A DNA stretch of 64,000 nucleotides from Saccharina japonica (lineage: Eukaryota; Sar; Phaeophyceae; Laminariales; Laminariaceae), in NCBI GenBank assembly GCA_008828725.1, contig MEHQ01002595.1:62001-126000 (forward strand), given 5' to 3'. A program made the position numbers and the translations under genes. Shown one piece after another: positions 35,073-48,800 of this stretch; within the stretch, counting starts at the first letter, position 1, and the number at the start of each line of letters is the position of its first letter. Under the pieces are notes generated by a model. The model searched no databases. It was not told the DNA's origin and saw only the letters and a program-made list of their open reading frames with translations.

Positions 35073-35584
35073 TTGCAATCATTGAGAAAGGCAGCCCGCG
35101 ATTCACAGGGATGTAAGACATTCGGGGGCCTGTAATTTTACTGGAGTAACTGTTGCAGTACAGGCCCACGAACAGGAAGTAACCTACACAGCGTACATAC
35201 AGTAATAAATAAATAAGAAAACGTAAGGCTCACTTTTTGAGGGGCGCTAAGAAAATGGGATTAAGAAAATGTGCTCAGCGGTGAACGCTACTCTTAATCC
35301 TACATTATAGTATATGCTAAGGCTTAAAAAACGGTCGTACTTCCAGCTGGCTTTTATGAAAAAGATGGCGACAAACATCGATAAGATTAGCACTTTGCAA
35401 ACGTTACGTGCATACAGTAGTATACGTACTGTAGTAGATGTCCTATCACATGTACTCGTACGAGGGGGTGTTCCTTGCTGGCTAGTCGATACTACTATTA
35501 GACTGTAGTGCCCGTACGTAGTGTAGAACGCACCCTTCCTGAAGTAGGAAATCCAGCCTGGAACGACAGCATTCCTATCTACTG

Positions 35585-35736
35585 TACGTTACACATGATT
35601 TCATGTCCGGTTGTGTATCCTCTGTGTCAAGAGCACTCGCTGCCCCCGCGTCACCTTATCTACGTTACACATGATTTCATGTCCGGTTGTGTATCCTCTG
35701 TGTCAAGAGCACTCGCTGCCCCCGCGTCACGGCACC
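35585..35736. repeat. 76-bp tandem duplication
   Basis: Two copies of a unit beginning ACGTTACACATGATTTCATG and ending near CCCCCGCGTCAC; the related sequence near 56210-56290 has one degenerate copy. Confidence 0.85.
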
Positions 35737-36746
35737 CCTGCCCTGAATTGGTCCGTTTGCCTGCTCAGGACCGGTTACTATTATTACTCGTACAGTACAG
35801 TAGTACTGCTGCACTGCTGAACCCAGAACTCAAATCGTGGACACAATCGGGCACAGACAAACCTAAAAACTGAAAACAGCCTGGAATGGAACGATGGGCC
35901 ACACCAATAACCTGGGAGCGTTTCATTCCAATTACATGCCAGGTACCAGAGCAAGCGGTCCTTTTCACCGCTAGTGCCACTCCTGTTTCCTGTGTTCCTC
36001 GCGTCGGATTTCGGATTTTTTTTTTTAATCCTTGTATCGGAAAACGGAGAACGAGGCCGGGACTGTGCCGGTTGGTCAATCACCACACGATTATCCCATC
36101 TTTGGAAAAATATGTTCGATTTGTTTTTTTTCGTCGAACGACGATTTTTCGGAAATCTGGTACTACAGCAGCAGCAAGCAGCGTATTCAGCCGGAACGTG
36201 TCGTACTGCACACCATATACTACAAAGTACACACCGCCGTAGCTCGCGGACTGCTGGTAGGTGCACGATTCGATCAAAGCAATGTGTTCCTTGGCTTCTG
36301 CGTGCCGAGCATATGTACGAGTACGAGCACACACTACGTATGTATACGTACGCAGGAACAACAAGGAGAGTACAAGAGCAGCATGTTTTTGGGAAATTCG
36401 AATTTTGCAGCGATTATTTGTGTGTCAGAATAGGCGGCGAAATAAGAAATTACACTTGAATATTTTGAATTTTATTTCCGCGTCGGAGTCGCCTGCAATT
36501 GCTCTGTGGCAACTCTTTCCAGCAAGCACGCTGTTGTCGCCGGGTCATAGCTACCAGAAGCCAAGAGCGGTGCCACCACCCGTCCAGCCGAGCGCTGCAT
36601 CGCTGTGCGTCTGGCCACCTACAGTACATCTGCTTGCGCACGCTATCCGGTCTGTGTTGGGGTTGGCAACCGTCCGGTATAATTGCATAATTGCCCATTC
36701 CCCAGTCTCGCCGACCAAATCAACTACAAGCAGAAATAGAAGCAGT

Positions 36747-36871
36747 ATGGGAGGAGAAGGCGACGCTCGAGAGGAGAACATCACAAGTACCGCACAGCAG
36801 CATGAGCTCAACAAGAGCTGTGACCGCTGTGGGCTGAAAAAGAGGAGATGTGACGGCGATAACCCATGCCG
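36747..36871 (+). CDS. Copy C exon 1: Zn(2)Cys(6) first half
   Basis: ATG at 36747; encodes MGGEGDAREENITS and ends with KSCDRCGLKKRRCDGDNPC plus two bases before a consensus GTAAGT donor. The donor is stronger than in B (GTGTGT), which supports the exon end used for all copies. Confidence 0.85.
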
Positions 36872-39800
36872 GTAAGTTCTGTGTTCAATTGGTACTCAAT
36901 TTTGCACAGGTGCTCCCAGTATTATATACCGGTAGTGGGAGTACGAGTATATACGAGCAAAGTGCAGGCAGTACGAATACAGCAGTACGTATATACGTAC
37001 GTAGACGCAGTTGATGTCTACTTTATGGTCGTGGTCCCGCAATAGTGCGGTGGGTCGCGAGACGACTGCTGTGACCGCACTATTCTGGGACCCCGCACTA
37101 TCCCGGGCCGCGCTATCTTGGGTGCCTAAATAGTGCGGCGCCGCACTATCACAGGATATAATACTAAGTGTTTACCACAGGTACATTGTACAGCAGTGCA
37201 TCATAGCCAGAGAGCTGTTCCGCTGAACACCATCCTAGTCAGAGAACTGTTCGGCGGAATTGCAGCGCCGGGCGCAAAACACCGCATCCTCTGTTATCAC
37301 GGGAAGCTAACCATTTATCTAAACAAAGCACATCTGCGTGTATTGTTGTAGAGCAGTACTGCACAGATTGTCCGAGTATACTCGATACTCCGAGTATACT
37401 CGGAGTATCGAATATTTTTCGTACTCCGAGTACTGAGAGTATTAGAGTACTGGTGGCCTAAATACTCGGAGTACTTAGAGTATGAGCAGTACTGAAGGCC
37501 CAAATACTCCGAGTACTGGGAGTATGAGCAGTACTTATACTCGAGTACAAGCAGTACTCGGAGTAAAAACATCTATATTACTCGGAGTACTCCGAGTATC
37601 GAGAGTATTGGATACCGAAATACTGCGAGTACACGAAGTACCTGAAGTATTTTTTTCTCGAAAATACTCTAATTATACTCCGAGGTTATGGGAGCATCTG
37701 TGAATTTTTAAATGCTATAAACGCCAGTCACATGTTCCCAGGACCTGGAAGGAATGACGGCCGAGTCTTTAAAATGATGCAAAGATGCTCCTAACGTACT
37801 TCACACTCCGAGTATACTCCGAGTATCGAGTACATTTCGTACTCCGAGTACTTAAGAATATAAGAGTATTAGCGGCCTGAATACTCGGAGTACTTGGAGT
37901 ATGAGCAGTACTGAAGCCCCAAATACTCGGAGTACAAGGAGTACCCGCAGTATCGGATCCCGAAATTCTCCAAGTAAAGCAGTATCGAGAGTGTTCATAC
38001 CCGAAATACTCCGAGTACGAGCAGTATCCGGAGTATCGAACCCCGAAATACTCCGAGTACACGAAGTACCTGAAGTAATTTATCTCCAATACTCGGGACT
38101 TTACTCCAAGGTACTCGGACAACCTTTGCAGTACTGCTGTCCTGTATATACAGGTATTATACTGAGCTGCTGTGCGTACGTATTAATAGTGACATTTAGT
38201 CGTGATGGCCCGCTTTAGTGCGGTTCCGGCACTACTGGAGGATCGGTCCCGCAATAGCGCGGCGGCCGCACTATTCGTATTGCGGGATGAAGTCGTCAAA
38301 AGCGAATTTGACCGCACTATCACGGGACCCCGCACTATTGCTGGCCGCACTATAGCGGGACCACGACTGCCGTACTGTAGTTTGTAGGCAAGTATAGGCG
38401 GGGCGATATTGCCTGTTAATACTGCTGTGCATTACGAGTTAAATCGTGTTCAGCGGAGCGCGACACTAAAACCCTACTGGTATACGGAGTCTACTATTAA
38501 TATTAATACGACTTGTTCGTGGCCAGTCTGTGCTCAAAGTTTTTTTGGGTGGTGATGACATTAAAATACCGCTTGCTCCCATTGTAACACGTATCATATT
38601 GATACATACTACAGCAGCTATTACTTTTAATGTTTACTAAGCTCGTCAATGTTTACGACGTTTTATTAGCATAAGAGCTCCGCATGGGTGCCGGCGCACC
38701 CATGCGTGAAATAGGAAAATATATCTGCTATTTAGAAGTGTGTATTATCAAGACCTCATTTCCAAGTCAGCCTCAGATATACCAGGTACGTATACACATC
38801 TCAGCATTCTTGTTTCTCTCGGCTTTGTGTATTATATTTCCTTTTGTAGTCTCTGTTCTCACCATATTAGTAGGTCGTTTCCGAGAGCCCTTAATGGTTA
38901 GTCCCATTTATCACGCACGGCGCTCGCTCATCATACTATTTATATTCGGTATGTGACACACGTACTCGTGTAGGATCAAATAAATGCCAAGCGTTGCAGG
39001 AAGAAGGCAATTACGTGTTGCTATTCAGTTCTCAAAACCTCATTTATGAGTCTTATTCCTCAGACATGAACCAGTCGTATTGCTGCCAGGCTCGTGTATG
39101 CTATCGCTACTATAAGGGTTACCCTGGGCTGGGTCATCGATCGATAATTTACACCCTGATAGCTCAGTAGGGAGCACCTGCACATTTGGCATCATCGCGG
39201 ACACGAGTTCGAATCTCACTTACGCATAGAACGTTTGCTTCGCAGAAAAGCTTGCTGCGCATGCTTCCCTTAACACATACATCCCTGGTTCCCCTGGCAT
39301 TGAAATTAAGCGGTTAGGTCAACGTACGGCCGTATTCGGTGGTACCGTTACGTCCCAAAGATCCCGCCGTTAAGAGGGGGGGGGGGGGGTTGTATGGATT
39401 ACCCTGGTCTGGGTAATCGATCGACCTTCTTCCCCGATAGCTCAGTAGGTAACACGTTCACATGCCCTTTTTGAGAGTCTCAGCTCTCACAAACTAATTT
39501 ATCACTTGCCTTTGTTAGCAGTCGGTCCAAGCCCAGTCTTGTTTGTTACAATCCAAGATGCAATACTACAGTAGCAAAGCTGAACTGGGCTCGTGCTCGC
39601 CCGCAGCCAACATATTTGTCTGACCAAGTACCTGAACCTCTCCTCTCCTCTCTGTCTCAGTTCGATGTGTCCGTTGACCAACGGTTTCGCATGCCGAAGC
39701 GATTTTTTCGTAAGGATTTACAATGTTTCCAGAGTTTTCCTAGTTTCTCTCCCGCGCTGAGAGTTTGTCCATGCGACTTTCTGAGTGGCTCTACCCCCAA

Positions 39801-42800
39801 TACGTCGGCCAACCGGAGTCGTTATGCGAGATGGTGAGAATAACAAAAGTGCGGGAATGGGCGAAAGAAAAATACACCAAAGGAGTGCTTGCGTCGCATA
39901 TCACACGAACGAGCGAGTATTGCCGTTGACCTGGGCAGGGTTCAGTTACACCGACCATCTAAAAAAGAAATCAAGTTTTGTTTTTGTATGTATTACTGCC
40001 GCTGCCCTACGATGTGAAGCCACACAGACAGGCTATATACAGAATAGATCAAGTGAGGTGTGGCGCCAACCTCGGGCTCGCTCCTTTCTTCGAGAAGGGG
40101 CGCGTAGTCATCCCAGGTTGGAAGGGGACGGGGGCACGCGATAGCGAGCTTGTAAAACCAATGGCTCTGACGCGTAGCTTTCATACCGGTATACTTAGTT
40201 TATTTTGGCCGGTAGTATCCTGATGCTGCGAGTACTCGCGGTACTAACTGCTCTACGAAAAGGTTTTCCAGTATGCTCGGAGTATGACGTGTACGGGGGG
40301 GCTCTGTTATTAGCCTCTACCAACTATTTCCATGTATGGCATATTCGTCTATCTGGACGCAGTACAAATACATGTCCTAGAGCATACCCCGTGCTATTAC
40401 CACACTTCTGAATTTCCTTTGTTTGTTGCCTATCGCCTCTGTGTGCTGACCGCGCCCCCCCTCGGAACAGACGCTGCAATCGACTAGGCCAAGTGTGCAC
40501 CTACACCAAGCGGAGGACACGTTCACGAAAGCCTCGCCCGCCTGGGTCCGTTCCGGACTGGTCGGCGAGCGATCCAACTATCGACGCGCCGGCTGCTCTG
40601 CAAGGCAGGCGTGGCGATTCAGCGGCTCCCCAGCACTCTGGAAGGCTGCTACTGAAGAGGTTTGCCAACACGCTCTCATCAATTTTACTGTTAGGCTGAG
40701 GTTCATACCGTTGCGATCGCATTCGTAGTGCTGGCCGTATTGCAATTTTGAACATCAGCGTATACACGTATGCAGTACGAACATCGCCATGATTGTGGAA
40801 ACAACGTTGTTTTTGTTAACATCTAATTTTGACGGCAATGTGGTGACTCCAGAAATGTTATCGTGTAAGAAAACGGTCTGCCGATGGCGTGGGCGTGCTT
40901 TGACTATCGGCTTAGTTTGATCCAGTAAACCATTATTAATAGTAGTTATTTGTTGATGCTGTAGTGCATCTTCTAAGGTATTTGTTTAGGCACTCTGCTT
41001 GGCTAAGCGATACGATATACGGTGTATATGCGGCTCAACCTACAGCAGCAGTAGAGCGTTTCTAAGCAACAGCATCCCGAGTCGGCCCTATCAACCTAGA
41101 GTGTTTCCAAGCAACACCATCAAGCCGGCCCAATCAATCTACGGGTACGAGAGTGTTACCAAGCACAGCACATGCGAAATATGTCTAATGATGGGGAAAT
41201 TCACTGCACTTGTGACTGCCCCGCATAAGGGAAAATCTCGTGTGACGGACGTCTCGTGTAGGCTAAATCCGGGGATGAAAACCCAACATCCCTGTTCTGT
41301 ATTAACATCGTTCCTTTCGTTTTAAAACTTGGTAATTTAATAATTTCTACCAAGTTCAGTAAACGTATACTTGGTACCTGGTATATAATACCATCCCAAA
41401 GGGCAGCTGCCGAGGCATGCTTGTGCCCGTGTGGGTGCACCAGAGCACGCAGCGTGCGGGCGATCCTCAAGCCTCGAGCGCGCATGTACGCGCTTGAAGC
41501 ATTGACAAAACATCACGGGAGCTCCACATATGTATAAACGCGTTATTGTATTACGGGATAGGGGTCATATATCAAGTCGGCTAAAGACGCTAAGGGTACG
41601 CGCGGTGAAAGTCAGACGGGAACGGTGCGTTGCGGCAACACGAAACGATGGCATATCTCCCGACCGCGAGTTTCAGTTTCCCTTACCACTACCTGCGTTT
41701 CGGCCAATTCCCGACTATTCCCATCCCATGGTCTGCCCAGTTGTTCCCGTCCCATCCCGATGTTGGCGCAAAGTTTGTCCCGTCCCGCATCTCACTACGT
41801 ATTAGGGAAGATATTTACAGTCAATTTACTGCTGGTGTTCTCGTTTTCCGATCATATGACCATGAATGCAGCTACTGGAGTATGCTACGTTTCGGATGCA
41901 ACAGCATTACATTTAATACGACTAGACTGGACACTGCAGATCTACTTTATATTTGTTTACATTTCCTTTGTTTCCCCTCCGCCTTTTCATAATTAAAAAA
42001 CAAGTTTAAACCCTGAATCAATAATTAAATCGGTGGAACTCACAGCTGACTATTTGTACCAACATTTTCATTTTTAAGCCAAGAAACCCACACTACACAC
42101 CCGGCGCACACGCAAGACATGGCGAGCATGGACGGTGTGGAGATGGATGCTGCCGGCAGATAGGTACTATCGTTTTTTTTGCGTTTCCACAGAGTTAAGA
42201 GTCATGCCACGTTCTATCGAACGGCGCGATGATACGATAATAATATCGGCCCCGTACGACACTCGGAGTGAAATCGAACAAAACGCGTGATGTTGCGTAC
42301 CATGTACGTATCTTTTTCCTTTTCTTCACGCTCGTGTATTCCGGGTCCACCACATTATTTCAGTCTTTGTTTGTACTTCCACGGGAGTAAATTGTTTACT
42401 TCCAACAACTTCATGGAAGTGGATTTACTTCCTTGGAAAAAATCCTGCAAGTAAAGAGTATTTACTTCCATCGAAACTAGACAGGTATAGTGTGGTTCCG
42501 CGCTGCGCGCTACACGGTTTGTATATCCTGTTTGTGTTTTGTTCACGTTTTTGGTAATCGGGATGGGCCCACGTTGAGTGGGACGGTGTACCAAGTGGGA
42601 GCAGGGGGTGAATTCGTGCCCTCGCTTCCATGTTTTACTCCCATGGGAGTAAAATTAGAATGTACTTCCAAATTACTAACATGGAAGTAAAACAAACCTC
42701 CATGGAATGTAATTTGTTACTTCGGAATTCCATGGAAGTAAAAGCACTACCATGGAAGTTAAGTTGGCTTCCATGAAAGTATATTACTTTACTTGCATAT

Positions 42801-45800
42801 AACATTTGATGGAAGTAAACTCGAATGCAACAGAATGCGGTAGACCGTGTATTCCCGACTCCCGACTATGTTGCCGATCGATTACCCGACCTATTTCCGA
42901 TATTCCAGGGTCGTTTCCCGTCCCGTCCCACCAAGAAACCATGTAGTCCCATCCCATCTCGACTACGTTCCAGACCGATTTCCCGACCCGGTCATCGCTC
43001 CTTTCCCGTACCGCCAACAAATATTGTGTTTTCATCCCATCCCGTCAAACAAGCGGCTTCCCACCTTCCTGTCCAACTCCCATCCCGCGGTAAACGAACG
43101 GGAAATGTTTAACATACCATCCCTCGGGAAAATCCAGAACACTTCCTCCTGCGGCGGGCAAAACGGCGCTAACTCGCACCGCACTCGGCACCCCGCGTAC
43201 CCTGAACAAACCTCGTGGCGGACCGACGTCACGGTCATATTACTGTTGCGTGTGCCCGTCTTTAGACTGTTTTCCCAAGCACTGTTTACTTGCACACGTC
43301 TGAGGCTGTTCGGTTGTGCATGTATGGGTTAACCACCTAGCGCCCTGTTCCCATTGGTACTTTGACCCCTCAGCGGGCCCACCGCATTTAGCATGTAGCA
43401 CCCTGCTCACACTCAGTGGTGCAGAAACGAAATCAGTCCTCCGCAGGAGCCACCGGAGGCCCACGAGGCGCCTTGTTCGCATTTGGTACAATGCCGGCCG
43501 TAAAATATTTACAAAAACTCCTGCTATGCATGCCATACGACCGTGCTGAGTATTACGCGCAAATCCGAATAGCCCAGCACGTGCGTACATGTGTAGACGC
43601 TCTGGGTAGTACCCCGGGTATATGTTTCTGTCGGTGTGTCGGTGTCGGTGATAGAAAGTGTTGATGCGTTACATGCAATCAACTACTGCACAGTGATAAA
43701 AGGATACTGTTGTAATTGTCACGGAACGTCCGGCTAGAGTATGGGGTTGCAGGGTAGTGCAGTGATCTATCGATTTTCACAGCTATTCGTGGCACAAGGC
43801 CACGGTGCAGGCAGGCGGACGACAAGCAAAGATTGACCAACCTCAGCAGTAGCAACGAGCCGACCAAGCCGATGAACGCGCTGTAGTTGCCAAAGAAGCC
43901 TGGAAGGCTTCTGGTTTCTGGTGCTGGTGGTTTCGACATGAGGAATGGATACTAACAGTGGATAGCGGTATTTCATTGCCTATTCCCAGGGTAGCCTCGC
44001 GCGCAGGGAGCGAGAGGGAAGGAAGAGAAGAATCGGGAGGCCGTCAGCCCCAATTCCCAATGAAGAGGGGCTGCATACAGGCGTGGCCCCTGTTCAAATG
44101 CGAAGCACAACTGCCTCCATCATAACCGTAACCCCTGAAACTGTCACTGAAGCAGTAACACTTGAATCAAAATTCTGACCTGCCGCCTACCGCCTGTGTA
44201 CTGACAGGGCTCCCGTTCGCGAGAGACGCTACACTCGATTAGGCGAGGCGTGCACCTACAACTCGCGGCGGTTATGCCCAATAAGACCTCAGACCCCTCG
44301 GCCGGTTTCTGTGAGCTCGGTGAGCGAGCCAAGTGTCCACGCACCATCGAAACTGCGAACCGGACATGGTACATCAGCTGCGCTTCAGCAGCATCGGAGA
44401 GTGTCACTTAAGAGGTCAGTTTGTTACAAAAGAGTCTGTTTCAGAGCAAGAGTACGAGCATACAGCAGTACGGGCCCTTTAATAAAATACACGCTTATTT
44501 TTCCCCCAGCCTCGATGCTTTATTTCGTGTGTCTAAACCAGCAGTGTTTCTTGCTCGGGCGTAAGCAGCTTCTTAGTTATACAAGCGCGAAAATCGGCGC
44601 CCTTCGCGCGCCTTGTTGATTTTTACTTGACTGCGCCAAGCGAAGGTCGTATAGATGGGGATCCATGTTGTACCGGGGGCATGTTTCGGGGCAGACTACA
44701 TTATTATGTTAGGGTGTAGCATGCACACATTTTAGTACGAATACATACGAGGTACGTTTATAGTGTAGCTGTTTCTAGGGACTCGCGCGGCGGGTTATTT
44801 GTTACTGTCGTCACCTGGGCTGCGTTGGTGGAAGCTATAAACAAACATCGACCCCCTTTTGGGGATAGGCCTCAAAAGGTATACCTCTCTGGATCGTTAC
44901 GGCGTCCGGCGTTGTGTGGACGCAATAACGGTTGTCTTGTGGTTCGTGCAAAAGTCGAGCCTGGATTTCTTAACTCTCAATTTGTCAACTAGCAAGTGAT
45001 GCCGCCTACCGCTATAAACAAGGAGTGACATAGTATGACGCCTATACTGCTGTAGTATCATACTCAAGTATATATGACAGTATGGTACGTCCTTTGGTAC
45101 CGGTACTCCTGATATCGTAGAGCGCCACGCATATTAATATGAATACTTCGAAGTACACAAGCAGTGAAACTCGTAACGTTAACGATCAGGGCTGTGTTTT
45201 CGGAGAGCTTGCCCGGGCTTGGTTTTTGACAGGTATACTTAGTATACCATTAATATTACATACCAGGTACCAGGTACCAGGTATCATTTACGTAGTATTA
45301 ACATACAATACCTGGTACTTGGTTTTTATATAACGAGGTACATCACTCACCATAATAAGTAAGATTTATTTTCGGGATGCCTGTGCTGATCCAGGCATGA
45401 TTTTCTACTCGAAACAGTGTGTCGAAAGGTGTTCATTTCGGTACAGGCAACACATCTGTCGGAAATCCAGAGGTTCCTTATAGTGTTTGCTTTATCCACC
45501 TTAGTTTGTCACAACACAGCAGTTCTCGCTTTTTTGTGTGTTTTTGGACCATGCGAAAATCGTTAAATGACGAGTATCGCCACGAGCCTGGGGTCTGCCA
45601 CACTGTTTGCCTTTTTTTTAGTCCATCGAAGTAAATAATTACTTCGATGAAAGTGTTTTTTACTTTCATGGAGTTGTAAAATACTTCCATGAAATTTACT
45701 CCGATGAAAGTGAATTTACTTCCACGAAAAAAAATACACTTTCATGGAAGATATTTGTTTTACTTCCATGAAAGTAAATTTACCCCGATGAAACTTTTTT

Positions 45801-48800
45801 TTTCACTTTCATGGAAGTTCAAAGTAAAAAACACGGAAGAAGTGAATGGACTCATGTGGAAACCTTCATGGAAGTAAACCGTATTTACTTTCACGGAGGT
45901 AAAACAACTCCCATGGTTCCGTGGAAGTTTCCGTTTGAGGAGGGGCTTCGGCCACTAGACAGGTCTAGTGTGGTTCGGCGCTGCGCGCTACACAGTTTTT
46001 AACATCACGTTTGTAATTGATCCACGTTTTCGTATTCAGGATGGGCCCTTTGGTGTACCAACTGGGAGCAGGTGGTGAATTCATGCCGTCGCTTCCATGT
46101 GTTACTACCATGGAAGTAACAAATGGATTTACTTCCAATTTAATCACATGGAAGTACAAGCACTTCCGTGGAAGTAAATTTCACTTCCATGCAAGTAAAA
46201 AACACTTGTGTGGAAGTGAATTTTACTTGCACTAAAGTTAGAAACTTTTCGCCGATGTAAAATGTTCTTCCGTGGAAGTAACAACAAATATTTCGTGGAA
46301 ACGTTCATGAAAGTAAACTCAACAGTCAAATAATGTGGTAGATCGCGAGCGTGAGATCAACATGTTTGTCCCCCCCCCGTGTTTTCAGAGTTGTGCTGAA
46401 AACAAGCCAAGATTGAGCTTGTATCGCACGAAACGTCTACTCGCATTATGTCTTCGATGGGATAAACATATAATCCTGAGGGCAGGTTTGCAACGCCAGA
46501 CAGGTGTAGAGAAGCGCGGTGTTCCTTTGCCGTAGCCGTGATATGTGAACGTAGGCCTTTTTTTCATCCAGAACACTTGTATACTGCAAAGTAGAGTCAA
46601 TGGTGCTGAGCATATTGAATGACATCATCCCTCCGAAATGTGGCGATGGATTCCTCGTCGACCTCAGGTGCAGGATGAGCCCTTCTCCAGCGACGGGCCT
46701 TGTGGGCATGCAGGAGAACATGTTCTTGAGCGACTACTTCAGCTGCGTCGGTTTCTTTCGGTTCACCAGCGAGAGGTGTGGCAACCGAGTGTCTCTCAGC
46801 ATGCGTTCCGGCCAATCAGCTGTCTCGGCTGAGTGTTTCTACCTCGAGAAATTATCAGTGCTTGGTGGGCTGATAGCGACTACAGTAGGCAGCCTCTTTT
46901 GTGGGACCCCTCGTGGTGCGTTGGGGAAAGGAGGTATCATTTATAGCAACGCCCCTTATCAGATTTGGTACCGGCCCCTTGCAGTCTGTAGTGGGCAAAA
47001 ATGGTGAGCAGAAATGTGAGGTCCCTTATATGCTATTTTCCCTTGTGGCGGGATCCCTTAAAAGGGGACTACCTTCTGCATTAGTACTCGCGTTGTCTGT
47101 CTTATTGCAGTTCACCACCGAGGTATTCGGCTGCGGTGTAAATCAGGGGAAGGCTAGGCTGCGAACGCTACCCTCCCTCTCTGTCGCAGGGGTGTGCCCG
47201 GGGACAAAGAACCGAGTTTCGAAAAGTCGTCTTTACGATGGCCTTACATAGCGTTTCGAGGTTGTTACAGTAGTACTGTTGTTGTAGTTGTGTCAACACA
47301 ACTGACGTGTCGAGTAGCTCTACTTGAGAAGTAACAGCAGCACCAAATTTGACATGACGAGATGCTCTACAAGTACTATTCCTCGTGTGACACAACCATC
47401 GTGGGAACTGTCACGCGTCTCACGTCACTTGGCACACCCTTACTCCCGATTTCCCGTCGTCAGCAACATCCGCGAAACGATGGTCAACATGTTTACTGGC
47501 TCCGTTGCCGCGCAGCATTCAGACTCCGGCGACTACTCAACAACAGAGGGGCACTTCGACACAATCATGCCGGCGGAAAGCGAACTTCCTGTGGGCCCAT
47601 CTACGTGCGTCTTCTGGTGCGCGGTCGCCACCGGGGCGCTTGTGAAGGGCCGACCGATCGAAGCGGTAAGGAACGGTGCACAGTATTAGCTACGTTTTCG
47701 CCATCAGAGTATTGTCGCGGTCAGACGTACAGCAATATGCTCATGTTTTCTCGTGGTTACTTGGTACGCGTACGATCTGAAACGTCGATCCGCAGCATTG
47801 CATGGTACTTCAGCTTCGTAAATCGGCTGAATGCGCTGCTGTGACAGGTGGAGAAGTACGCCCGCTTGGCGAGGGAGGCGTTGGCCAATGTTAAGGGTCC
47901 AGCGAACGCCGAGGTAGGAAGGTAAGTTTGCGACCTAGCCGGCCTATGCTTGTCGCCGACCAAGGCATAGTCCTCGCGTTTTTTTTTTCTTATTTCCTAG
48001 GAGACCTCTTGGTAACGATGCCTTCCACGCGCCAATACGGGGAATGTAACGATAAGTGCGACATAAACAAAAAACACCGTATCGCTGGCTACTGTAGACA
48101 CAAGCAGGAGCCCCTTTTAGAGAACGCGATGACGAGCAGACCTAATTGTACCGGTGTATTGGTGTTTCTTGGATTTATTGAAATCGTATTGGTTCGGACT
48201 CCGGGACACTCCGAAGCTGACCCGCCCCTTCGTCACTCCCACTCGCAGCTTCGTGCTATGATATCTTCGGCGGTAACTATTTGCACATTGTCATTGTGGT
48301 GTACCTGGTATCAGTTAACAACGACCGGTGACGGCATTGGTCGATCTGTGAGATTGCGGTAAACGTCGGCACGTCACCGACAAACCAATATGTTCACGGG
48401 ACGGTAACAGCTGATCGATAATTAAGCGGCACGCCCGACGGTTGCCGTTCCAGAAAGTAGGAGGCCGTCATCCCTCGCTTGAAAATATACCGAGCAGTCC
48501 CTTGGTAAACATAATACCATGTTATGCATACCATGATGGCCCCCGCAATCCAGATCACCCCGGAAGTATCCCCATGTCCGTCGTTACAACGTGTTCCCCT
48601 ATGTGCAGAGCCGTAGTGGGGCTTGTCTTGAATGCGATGATTAAAAATAAAAGCTAACTTACCGCCTCCCTTGGCTTCACGTATCACAGGGCGTGGGTCA
48701 CCTTGGCATTTATGAGCGACTTCTGCGGAGACCGGGTGAGAACATTTTGGCAGGTCTGAGCGTGTGCGGGGCTGAACCGCCGAGAGTGTCATTAAGCTGT

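Larger units (their letters stand above)
33766..36746. other. Spacer between copies B and C
   Basis: The first 750 bp match the 3' flanks of A and C. The rest partly aligns with 55500-57300 (spacer C-D), for example the TTGCAAGGT(G/A) segment near 34845. It contains a short telomere-like stretch (35056-35072) and a 76-bp tandem duplication (35585-35736). The last 300 bp before 36747 are the probable promoter of copy C. No other gene recognised. Confidence 0.5.

Noticed and set aside
38684..38956. 90-codon hydrophobic frame in copy C intron 1
   Set aside because: No homology within the array, no known motif, and composition like AT-rich intron sequence.
39157..39232. Functional tRNA gene
   Set aside because: Box A and box B are good, but arms do not pair convincingly and a second defective copy with the same leader lies 270 bp away, which fits a SINE.
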